In this document: positions 6,296 through 11,928 of the stretch, one piece after another
How the letters are laid out: the number at the start of each line of letters is the position of its first letter
How positions within the stretch are numbered: the stretch's first letter is position 1
Source of the DNA: Neisseriaceae bacterium
Lineage (GTDB): Bacteria > Pseudomonadota > Gammaproteobacteria > Burkholderiales > Neisseriaceae
DNA length: 12,749 nucleotides
NCBI GenBank assembly: GCA_017518785.1
Contig: JAFWUA010000097.1
Coordinates: 1 to 12,749 of the forward strand
Direction: 5' to 3'
The notes under the pieces: generated by a model
Databases searched by the model: none
Seen by the model: the letters and a program-made list of their open reading frames with translations, nothing else
Told to the model about the DNA's origin: nothing
Program-made: the position numbers and the translations under genes

Positions 6296-6486
6296 AAGCT
6301 TTCCGGCAGACTGAAACCTTTGCCAAACTCGTCATTCGTAAATTTGTAGCAGGAAAACAAATAATCTTAACTTTTTGTTTTTATAAAAGATTCTTCGCTT
6401 ACACTCAAGATGACGAATGAGGAGAAAGTGAGTTTTGCCAAGGTTTCAGACTATTAATTATTTTTAATAAGTCTGCCGGAAAGCTT
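6296..6486 (-). terminator. DUS-pair terminator of lpxL2, split by MITE B1
   Basis: Arms AAGCTTTCCGGCAGACT (6296-6312) and its exact complement (6470-6486) contain DUS words at 6301-6312 (minus) and 6470-6481 (plus). The minus-strand arm begins 12 nt past the lpxL2 stop, as expected of a terminator. MITE B1 plus one target copy lies between the arms. Without it the loop would be 17 nt. Confidence 0.7.
6313..6447. mobile_element. MITE copy B1 (135 bp)
   Basis: Ends GAAACCTTTGCCAAACTC (6313-6330) and GAGTTTTGCCAAGGTTTC (6430-6447) match at 16/18 as inverted repeats. A 5-bp direct repeat AGACT (6308-6312 and 6448-6452) flanks them; the left copy is the last five bases of a DUS. The interior includes GATTCTTCGCTTACACTCAA and GATGACGAATGA. 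No coding capacity. Confidence 0.85.
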
Positions 6487-6498
6487 TTAATATATTTT

Positions 6499-7368
6499 TT
6501 AATAAAACGATTTTTCACCATCAGGACGAGTTTTAAAACGTTTATGTAACCAATAATATTGTTCAGGCAATTCACGAATCCTATCTTCAATAAAAGTGTT
6601 CATTCGTTTTGTATCTTCAATATGATCTTCACTTGGGAAATTTTCCCATGCAGGATAAAAAGTTACTTCAAAACGTCCATTGGGCAAACGATTAGGCACT
6701 GCTGGAACTACAATTGCATCTGTTAATTTAGCAATTCTCGATAAACCGTCAGTGGTTGCAGTTTGAATACCAAAAAATGGTACAAAAACAGAATCCTTCT
6801 CACCAAAATCTTGATCTGGCAAATATAAAAACACCATATCTCGTTTTTTAATCGCACGAATAATGGTCAGTAAACCGTCAGTACGTCCTAATAAAAACAC
6901 ATTGTTATAGCGATGTCTACCTTTTAAAATTTGCTTATCCATGACTTTGTTTTTTTGATGAGAATAAATGCTAATCAAAGGAACATCTTGATTAATCTTT
7001 GCCACCCCCATTTCTAATGCACAAAAATGAGGATAAAGCAAAATCACCTTTTTACCACTGGCAATTGCCTCATCTAAATAATGCTTATTGATGTAATCTG
7101 TTTGCTCATACAATCTTTTATCAGACGCATACCAACCTACCCCAAATTCTAACAACATCGCTGCCATATGAAAAAAATGTTGTTTCAAAATCTGCGTCCG
7201 TTCTTCAAATGTTTTTTCAGGAAAACAAAGTGATAGATTAACCTCACCAATCCTTCTTCTTCTTTTTGCCAAATAGTACGATAAAAACCCAATAACACGA
7301 GCAATTTTATGAATCACTCGCATTGGAAAAAATGAAATTAAATATAAAAATAAAAAAGCAATACGCAT
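6499..7368 (-). CDS. lpxL2: Lipid A secondary acyltransferase, LpxL2 type
   Basis: 289 residues from the ATG at 7366-7368, preceded by a second ATG at 7369-7371. The frame is open to 7449, but that extension is repeat and DUS sequence, and the neisserial protein begins with an equivalent hydrophobic FLFLYLISFFP helix. LpxL/LpxM/HtrB family: catalytic H-x4-E is H114/E119 in YPHFCALEMG, with LPDQDFG, VFVPFFG, EQYYWLHKRFK and a C-terminal RPDG. The wording matches meningococcal LpxL2 (HKIA near 20, RRRIGEVNL, ISIYSHQKNK, GRHRYNNVFL) rather than LpxL1. It transfers a fatty acyl chain from acyl-ACP to Kdo-lipid A at the inner-membrane face. No clear Shine-Dalgarno or promoter is seen. MITE insertions lie on both sides, and the terminator is interrupted. 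Confidence 0.94.
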   Translation of the reverse strand: MRIAFLFLYLISFFPMRVIHKIARVIGFLSYYLAKRRRRIGEVNLSLCFPEKTFEERTQILKQHFFHMAAMLLEFGVGWYASDKRLYEQTDYINKHYLDEAIASGKKVILLYPHFCALEMGVAKINQDVPLISIYSHQKNKVMDKQILKGRHRYNNVFLLGRTDGLLTIIRAIKKRDMVFLYLPDQDFGEKDSVFVPFFGIQTATTDGLSRIAKLTDAIVVPAVPNRLPNGRFEVTFYPAWENFPSEDHIEDTKRMNTFIEDRIRELPEQYYWLHKRFKTRPDGEKSFY

Positions 7369-7395
7369 CATATAGATAAAATTTTCAAATATCCA

Positions 7396-7570
7396 AAGTC
7401 TGCCGGAAAGAGACTCATGCAAAACTCGATTTTTTCTATTACTCGTCATTTTGAGCGTAGCGAAGAATATTTATAAACAATAAGTTAGATTCTTCATTTC
7501 ACTTCGTGAAATTCAGAATGACGAGTTTTGCAGGAGTCTCGGAAAGCATATCATGCTTTCCGGCAGACTT
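7396..7570. terminator. DUS-pair hairpin split by MITE A2
   Basis: Left arm 7396-7409 and right part 7546-7570. If MITE A2 and one GGAAA copy are removed, the arms rejoin as an 18-bp perfect stem with loop ATC; DUS words are at 7397-7408 (plus) and 7558-7569 (minus). It lies beyond the normal rpsO terminator and upstream of lpxL2, so its ancestral role (backup terminator or uptake site only) is unclear. Confidence 0.65.
7410..7540. mobile_element. MITE copy A2 (131 bp)
   Basis: Ends GAGACTCATGCAAAACTCG (7410-7428) and CGAGTTTTGCAGGAGTCTC (7522-7540), inverted match 18/19, with 5-bp direct repeat GGAAA (7405-7409 and 7541-7545). The interior has CGTCATTTTGAGCGTAGCGA on the left and TTCACTTCGTGAAATTCAGA on the right, a common bacterial intergenic repeat motif. 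Non-coding. Confidence 0.87.
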
Positions 7571-7586
7571 AAACTATACATAATCT

Positions 7587-7747
7587 GAAACCTTTGCAAA
7601 ACTCACTTTCTCCTCATTCGTCATTCTGAACCGACTTGTCGCCCTGAACGAAGCGAAGGATATGTGAATAATCTTTTTATTTAATAATTAATTAGATTCT
7701 TAATTTTCCTGCGGAAAATGAAGAATGACGAGTTTTGCAAAGATTTC
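7587..7747. mobile_element. MITE copy B2 (161 bp)
   Basis: Ends GAAACCTTTGCAAAACTC (7587-7604) and GAGTTTTGCAAAGATTTC (7730-7747), inverted match 17/18, with 5-bp direct repeat AATCT (7582-7586 and 7748-7752). The interior contains ATTCGTCATTCTGAACC and GAACGAAGCGAAGGAT. It lies directly after the T-run of the rpsO terminator. Confidence 0.87.
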
Positions 7748-7752
7748 AATCT

Positions 7753-7782
7753 AAAAAAGAGCCACCGTCAATTGATGGTGGC
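7753..7782 (-). terminator. Rho-independent terminator of rpsO
   Basis: On the minus strand GCCACCATCAA/TTGACGGTGGC (7761-7782) forms an 11-bp stem with one mismatch or wobble, followed by TC and six T (7753-7758). It is 45 nt past the rpsO stop. Confidence 0.88.
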
Positions 7783-7827
7783 ACAAAACAGGAGATACTA
7801 CTAACTATGAATGAATTATTAAATTGA

Positions 7828-8097
7828 TTATTTACGCAATCCTAAACGTGCAATCAAATTACTATATGTATCAGGACTTGTACGACGCAAATAAGTTAAT
7901 AAACGGCGACGTTGACTAACCAAATGCAACAAACCGCGGCGACTATGATGGTCTTTCTTATGAGTGCGGAAATGTTCGGTCAAATCGTTGATACGGAAAG
8001 TAAGCAATGCAACTTGAACTTCACTTGAACCAGTATCGCCCTCTTTGCGTTGAAAATCCTTAATAATTTGTGCTTTTTGTTCGACAGTTAATGCCAT
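7828..8097 (-). CDS. rpsO: 30S ribosomal protein S15
   Basis: 89 residues, the universal length, from the ATG at 8095-8097 with GGAG 10 nt upstream; the frame is open further upstream but without family similarity. S15 hallmarks are DTGSSEVQVALLTFRINDLTEH, HKKDHHSRRGLLHLVSQRRR, LLTYLRR and the C-terminal LIARLGLRK. It binds 16S rRNA helices 20-22 early in 30S assembly. It follows truB by 56 nt, a conserved order. That short leader is where S15 represses its own translation in other bacteria, but I did not identify a specific fold here. Confidence 0.98.
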   Translation of the reverse strand: MALTVEQKAQIIKDFQRKEGDTGSSEVQVALLTFRINDLTEHFRTHKKDHHSRRGLLHLVSQRRRLLTYLRRTSPDTYSNLIARLGLRK

Positions 8098-8153
8098 GAC
8101 TAATAAACTCCATGTAATAATAAAACGACAAGTTCGGTAGAGATTAGATTCCC

Positions 8154-9068
8154 TCACCGACTCCCATACGCCATCAGACGTAAAGCTCGTAGACGATTCC
8201 CATCTAACTTACCTAATCCGATAAAGCGTCCCTCCTCGCTATAAACGCGAGGGTTTTCGATTATATCACAATTATCCAATAAATCTACAACTTGACCACG
8301 TTGCAAACATTCAATTTGAGATGAATTAAGATGAATTTCCGGCAGATGCGATACCAAAACATCAGGTGGCAACAGCAATTTATCCATATCATTAATGCTA
8401 ATCTTGGCTAAATCATCAAAGCGATATGCATCTTTAATATCAAATCCAGCAGTATTAGTGCGTCTTAATCCGATTAAATGAGCACACGTATTAGAGTGAT
8501 TAGCAATATCTTCTGCCAAAGTGCGAATATATGTACCCTTGCTACATTCCACTTTCAATACCACTTCCGGCAGACTAAACGACACAATTTGAATATTATG
8601 AATATGCACATCACGCACCTTACGTTCTATCTCTATGCCAGAACGTGCATAATCATAAAGGGAACGCCCTTGATATTTGATAGCAGAATACATGGGAGGA
8701 ATTTGCTTTATATCACCTATAAACGCCTCACAAGAAGATTGAAATTGCTCATAACTTGGCAAATAATCACAATGCTTGATTATTTTACCTTCGGCATCGG
8801 CAGTATCGGTTGCCTCGCCTAATTTCAAAGTTGCAATATAGGCTTTATCTGCATCTAATAAATATTGAGCAAATTTGGTTGCCTCACCAAAACAAATCGG
8901 CAATAAACCGCTTGCCAAAGGGTCTAATACGCCGGTATGACCTGCCTTATTCGCATTGTATAAACGCCGCACCTGTTGTAGTGCCCCATTACTGGAAATG
9001 CCAACAGCTTTATCCAATAATAAAACCCCTGACACAGTGCGGCGTAAATTGGCTTTCAATGAACTCAT
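8154..9068 (-). CDS. truB: tRNA pseudouridine-55 synthase TruB
   Basis: 304 residues; E. coli TruB has 314. The catalytic motif GHTGVLDPLASGLLP (43-57) carries nucleophile D49. Other family motifs are DKAYIATLKLGEATDTADAEG, QIPPMYSAIKYQGRSLYDYAR and CSKGTYIRTLAEDI. A PUA-like domain occupies about the last 60 residues, ending FIGLGKLDGNRLRALRLM. It makes pseudouridine 55 in the T-loop of all elongator tRNAs. The ATG overlaps the znuA stop as ATGA, so it is co-transcribed with znuA; the more usual upstream partner rbfA is absent. Two resident DUS-like words lie inside (8337-8346, 8565-8576). Confidence 0.97.
   Translation of the reverse strand: MSSLKANLRRTVSGVLLLDKAVGISSNGALQQVRRLYNANKAGHTGVLDPLASGLLPICFGEATKFAQYLLDADKAYIATLKLGEATDTADAEGKIIKHCDYLPSYEQFQSSCEAFIGDIKQIPPMYSAIKYQGRSLYDYARSGIEIERKVRDVHIHNIQIVSFSLPEVVLKVECSKGTYIRTLAEDIANHSNTCAHLIGLRRTNTAGFDIKDAYRFDDLAKISINDMDKLLLPPDVLVSHLPEIHLNSSQIECLQRGQVVDLLDNCDIIENPRVYSEEGRFIGLGKLDGNRLRALRLMAYGSR
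8337..8346 (-). repeat. Resident DUS-like word inside truB (10 of 12)
   Basis: Minus strand TCTGCCGGAA. The first two bases of the 12-mer differ (CA instead of AG). Confidence 0.65.
8565..8576 (-). repeat. Resident DUS-like 12-mer inside truB
   Basis: Exact AGTCTGCCGGAA on the minus strand, the only full 12-mer lying inside a coding region here. In frame it encodes part of SFSLPEVV. Confidence 0.8.
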
Positions 9069-9973
9069 TGTTTCATTGCTTTCACTAATTCCGATATATT
9101 ATGTTGCATCATCTTGATGTAACTGCCTGATTCCGGCAGTGCATCAGAATATAACTTACCAGATATATCCACACCAGTCTCACGCGATAATTGACGCATT
9201 AAGCGTGGATTACTGATATTTTCCATAAACACTGCACGAATATTCTCCTGTTTTACCTGGCGAATGATATTAGCAATTTGTTTTGCCGATGGTTCGCTAT
9301 CCTCACTCACACCCTGCGGTGCAATAAAACGAATTTGGTAACGTTCCCCCAAATAACCAAAAGCATCATGTGCAGTCAAAACCTTGCGTTTAGCCACTGG
9401 TATAACACTAATTTCTTTCGTTGCCCAATCATCTAACTCTTTGAGTTGCTTTTGATAATTAGCCAAACGTTTTTTGTAATAATCAGAAGATGCAGAATCT
9501 ACACTGATTAAAGCATTGGCAATATTTTCTGCATATTTTTGCATTAAGACAGGATCTTGCCATACATGTGGGTCTTTATCTCCATGACTATGTTCGTGCT
9601 TGTCATTATGTTCATGTTCATGTTCGTGCTCATGTTCATCATGGTTATCCATTAAATGAATATTTTGCGTAGCTTCCACAAACGGAACCTTTGCCGCCTG
9701 AATTGAACGCACAAACTCGGCAGGCTCAAAACCTTGACCATTTAACAAAACCAATTTAGACGAACGCACTAAACGCAAATCTTGTGGAGTAATCCGATAA
9801 ACATGCATATCCTGATTAGAACGCACAATCTCATTTACATTCACACGTTCTCCACCAATCTCACGTGCCACATCAGCTAAAATACTAAAACTTGCAGTAA
9901 CCTGTAATGGTTCTGCCACAGCAAAAGTGCTAACGCACAACAACAAAAACAATAACTTACGTAAAAACTTCAT
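9065..9973 (-). CDS. znuA: Zinc ABC-transporter substrate-binding protein ZnuA
   Basis: 302 residues. Signal peptide about 1-20 (cleavage near AVA-EP). Cluster A-I metal-binding fold: likely ligands H57 (DMHVYRITPQDL), H136 (DPHVWQDP), H202 (TAHDAFGYL) and D277 (YSDAL). A His/Glu/Asp-rich loop at 106-130 (HEHEHEHEHNDKHEHSH) just before H136 is typical of zinc-specific ZnuA and argues against manganese MntC/PsaA. It captures periplasmic zinc for ZnuBC, but no permease or ATPase gene is in the window: the downstream neighbours are truB and rpsO. GGAG lies about 10 nt before the ATG, and a palindrome at 9989-10008 may be a regulator site. A variant DUS-like word is at 9131-9140. Confidence 0.93.
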   Translation of the reverse strand: MKFLRKLLFLLLCVSTFAVAEPLQVTASFSILADVAREIGGERVNVNEIVRSNQDMHVYRITPQDLRLVRSSKLVLLNGQGFEPAEFVRSIQAAKVPFVEATQNIHLMDNHDEHEHEHEHEHNDKHEHSHGDKDPHVWQDPVLMQKYAENIANALISVDSASSDYYKKRLANYQKQLKELDDWATKEISVIPVAKRKVLTAHDAFGYLGERYQIRFIAPQGVSEDSEPSAKQIANIIRQVKQENIRAVFMENISNPRLMRQLSRETGVDISGKLYSDALPESGSYIKMMQHNISELVKAMKQ

Positions 9974-9988
9974 TTGATATTTACTCCA

Positions 9989-10008
9989 TTTGTTAAAGGT
10001 TAAACAAA
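9989..10008. promoter_or_regulatory. Palindrome upstream of znuA, possible Zur operator
   Basis: TTTGTTAAAGGTTAAACAAA is symmetric at 16 of 20 positions and lies 15 nt before the znuA ATG, next to its Shine-Dalgarno. It resembles the TGTTA...TAACA plan of neisserial Zur boxes but is one base longer and imperfect. A perfect TTGACA (10042-10047, minus strand) could be the -35, though only weak -10 boxes lie at the right distance; if so, the palindrome would be at the start of the transcript. Confidence 0.35.
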
Positions 10009-10072
10009 AAATTTATTCCTATTCATCAACCATATCATACCTGTCAATACTCTCGATTATTTAGCCTCAAAT

Positions 10073-10084
10073 AGTCTGCCGGAA
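10073..10084 (+). repeat. Resident DUS-like 12-mer upstream of znuA
   Basis: Exact AGTCTGCCGGAA, followed by AGCTG, with no inverted partner close by. Part of the 9974-10634 stretch, where I find no gene. Confidence 0.85.
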
Positions 10085-10218
10085 AGCTGTTTACAAGCAT
10101 ATTAATTACTTTTAATTCAAAATCATATAAAAAATAATCGAGTTGATAAATTTTATTAATAATAGATGCCAAATGCATAAATTCAACATAAAAATAAAAT
10201 AACAATTTCCGGCAGAGT

Positions 10219-10379
10219 TAACCTTTTAAAAAAACATTATTTTCATGGTCAACGGTTACGCTAATGCTCTGAACAAAGCCCCAAAGACAGCAAATAATAT
10301 TTATTGCAAAACAACAAGTTGAGATAATTCGTTTCTCAAAAGTTAAACTTACAGAATGACGAATTATTGCAAAAGTTTC
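10219..10379. mobile_element. Degenerate MITE of the same family (about 161 bp)
   Basis: The right end is GAATTATTGCAAAAGTTTC (10361-10379), related to the GAAAC..TGCAAAACTC ends. The left end (TAACCTTTTAAAAAAAC) is decayed. Flanks AGAGT (10214-10218) and AGACT (10380-10384) match 4/5. A DUS-like word (10207-10216, minus; 11/12 when extended to 10218) touches the left end, the same arrangement as at B1. CAGAATGACGAATTATTGC near the right end also matches the family. Confidence 0.5.
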
Positions 10380-10568
10380 AGACTTAAAATTTAATCCAAC
10401 ACCAACAAAAACGCTTTGCCAAACTTGCTATCAATGCGTTATTTCTAAAATATCAATCAGTTGCTAAACAAGCCAACGCTGGTTAGTCTTTAATAAAATT
10501 TGAATGACCAAAATTAATAAGTAACCTTCCCAAAACACTACATTTAACTGCCAATAATCAAAAAAACA

Positions 10569-10602
10569 TAAGTCTGCCGGAAAACAACCTTTCCGGCAGA
10601 CT
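10569..10602. terminator. DUS-pair hairpin upstream of pgsA
   Basis: A 14-bp perfect stem (10569-10582 with 10589-10602) and 6-nt loop. The arms carry exact AGTCTGCCGGAA (10570-10581 plus, 10590-10601 minus). It has the form of a bidirectional terminator, but no gene ends nearby: znuA starts 596 bp to the left in the opposite direction and the pgsA promoter is 33 bp to the right. It may insulate pgsA or mark a lost gene; 10386-10568 shows no ORF. Confidence 0.75.
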
Positions 10603-10634
10603 TTATAGATTTTAAACATATACAACATTAAATA

Positions 10635-10663
10635 CTGACAATCTCATGCGTTTAGGTGATAAT
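10635..10663 (+). promoter_or_regulatory. Sigma-70 promoter of pgsA
   Basis: CTGACA (10635-10640, 5/6), 17-bp spacer, GATAAT (10658-10663, 5/6). Start near 10670 gives a leader of about 33 nt to the ATG at 10703 and excludes the upstream ATG at 10646 as the translation start. Confidence 0.65.
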
Positions 10664-10702
10664 TGCTACACCATAAAAACAATTATCAACGCAAATTTTT
10701 AT

Positions 10703-11263
10703 ATGAAAACTTGGAATCTCCCAATGACATTAACTTGGCTGCGTATCATTTTGATACCAGTCTTTACTCTATTATTTTTTCTACCTATCCCAACTTTGTG
10801 GCAAAATTTTTTATCAGCATTCATATTTATTGTTGCAGCTATAACAGACTGGTTTGACGGATTTTTAGCACGCCGTTGGCAACAAACATCAGAGTTTGGA
10901 GCATTTTTAGACCCCGTAGCTGACAAATTAATGGTAGCAGCAGCATTGATTTTATTAATCTATTTGGAACGAACCAATCCAATAGTTGCAATGATTATTA
11001 TTGGCAGAGAAATAACTATCTCTGCCTTACGCGAATGGATGGCACAAGCCGGCAAAAGACGTAGCGTTGCCGTAGCTTACATTGGCAAAGTCAAAACCGC
11101 TGTACAAATGATAGCAATTACCACACTACTCATTTTAAACATACCGTTATTGAACATAAATTTATACATAATCGGTAACGTAATGATGTATATCGCCTGC
11201 TTACTCACCATCTGGTCGATGTTTCATTACCTTGCCATCGCTCGCCAAGAGGTAAACAAATAG
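10703..11263 (+). CDS. pgsA: CDP-diacylglycerol-glycerol-3-phosphate 3-phosphatidyltransferase PgsA
   Basis: 186 residues (E. coli PgsA 182) from the ATG at 10703-10705. MKTWNLPMTLTWLRIILIP aligns with the usual PgsA start, and the upstream in-frame ATG at 10646 lies inside the promoter. The complete CDP-alcohol phosphatidyltransferase signature D-x2-DG-x2-AR-x8-G-x3-D-x3-D occupies residues 49-74 (DWFDGFLARRW ... FGAFLDPVAD). Later family wording includes REITISALREWMAQAGKR and IGKVKTAVQM. Several membrane helices are evident. It makes phosphatidylglycerol phosphate from CDP-diacylglycerol and glycerol 3-phosphate in the inner membrane. No obvious Shine-Dalgarno precedes the start. It stands alone, on the strand opposite to znuA. 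Confidence 0.96.
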   Translation: MKTWNLPMTLTWLRIILIPVFTLLFFLPIPTLWQNFLSAFIFIVAAITDWFDGFLARRWQQTSEFGAFLDPVADKLMVAAALILLIYLERTNPIVAMIIIGREITISALREWMAQAGKRRSVAVAYIGKVKTAVQMIAITTLLILNIPLLNINLYIIGNVMMYIACLLTIWSMFHYLAIARQEVNK

Positions 11264-11786
11264 TTAAACAGATGGTAAGTGATGGTTTCTCACACTATTC
11301 ACATGATATGGGATAAACAAAGATTAAGTATTACCCCTTTCATTTATAAACAACCACATTCAAACTACACGTTTTCACAGCATACTATGACATGATGAAG
11401 AGTCTTAAAAAAACAATGATTCCACGTCATTTATGGCGTAGTGAGGTTTATTCGTAGCCTATTGGTCGGAGTCCTAAAACGCACTTAAATCGAAATCACC
11501 ATGTATAAATAACATAAATAAAAACAAACACTAAAAGCGTTATGTTGTTACTGTACAACACTGCTTAACTAATATCACTAACAATATGATAGAACAATTC
11601 TTAACTGGGTAAATTTCATTAAATAAAAAGTCGAAACACACACAATAAACACAATATAAATCAAACTATTAAACAAAATATTTCAACATTTTTTATATAA
11701 AAAATATCAAATTATTATGCAGACGATTGCACCTATAATGAGCAACAATACCCCCCACAACATTGAGAGATTTTCACATAAAAATA
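11264..11786. other. Intergenic stretch between pgsA and rmpM, no gene recognised
   Basis: About 520 bp of AT-rich sequence. I see no credible ORF, no tRNA T-loop, no DUS word in either dialect and no strong terminator after pgsA. The segment near 11400-11480 is less AT-rich than its surroundings and could be a worn gene or repeat remnant, but nothing identifiable. Confidence 0.5.
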
Positions 11787-11815
11787 TTGACATATTGCTA
11801 TTGTCTTTTTATAGT
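11787..11815 (+). promoter_or_regulatory. Strong sigma-70 promoter of rmpM
   Basis: Perfect TTGACA (11787-11792), 17-bp spacer, TATAGT (11810-11815, 5/6). Start near 11822, leaving a leader of about 107 nt. Strength fits an abundant outer-membrane protein. Confidence 0.85.
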
Positions 11816-11835
11816 AGATACCTGAAATGTTCACA

Positions 11836-11900
11836 ACCGCACTTTTTTGGTGCGGTCTGCGTTTAGATGATGCTTGTCCGAGACAGAATTTCGGTACAAG
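11836..11900 (+). promoter_or_regulatory. Structured 5' leader of rmpM
   Basis: Two hairpins in the predicted leader. ACCGCAC/GTGCGGT (11836-11842 with 11850-11856) has a T-rich 7-nt loop. CTTGTCCGA (11873-11881) pairs with TCGG-T-ACAAG (11891-11900) with one bulged base. The first could form a weak attenuator but lacks a T-run after the stem. Role unknown; stability control or sRNA targeting are possibilities. Confidence 0.5.
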
Positions 11901-11928
11901 TTTGTAAATTTTTGATGAGGGAATAACA

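Noticed and set aside
6405..6590. Minus-strand 61-codon frame over the lpxL2 3' end
   Set aside because: It overlaps lpxL2 out of frame and runs into MITE B1 and the DUS hairpin, so it is chance coding in repeat DNA.
7372..7449. N-terminal extension of lpxL2 to 7449
   Set aside because: The extra 27 codons are DUS and MITE A2 sequence, and the family begins at the hydrophobic helix encoded from 7368.
6117..7752. A composite transposon or CRISPR-like array formed by the repeated elements
   Set aside because: The copies have separate target duplications and differing interiors, lie on both sides of an ordinary LPS gene, and have no regular spacing or transposase.
11041..11056. TGGCACAAGCCGGCAA as a sigma-54 (-24/-12) promoter
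   Set aside because: The GC of the -12 element is one base too close, and the site is inside pgsA coding sequence; a similar near match at about 4765 in kdsC also fails.
11400..11500. Possible IS or gene remnant in the less AT-rich segment after pgsA
   Set aside because: No frame longer than about 30 codons and no inverted ends or target duplication could be found.
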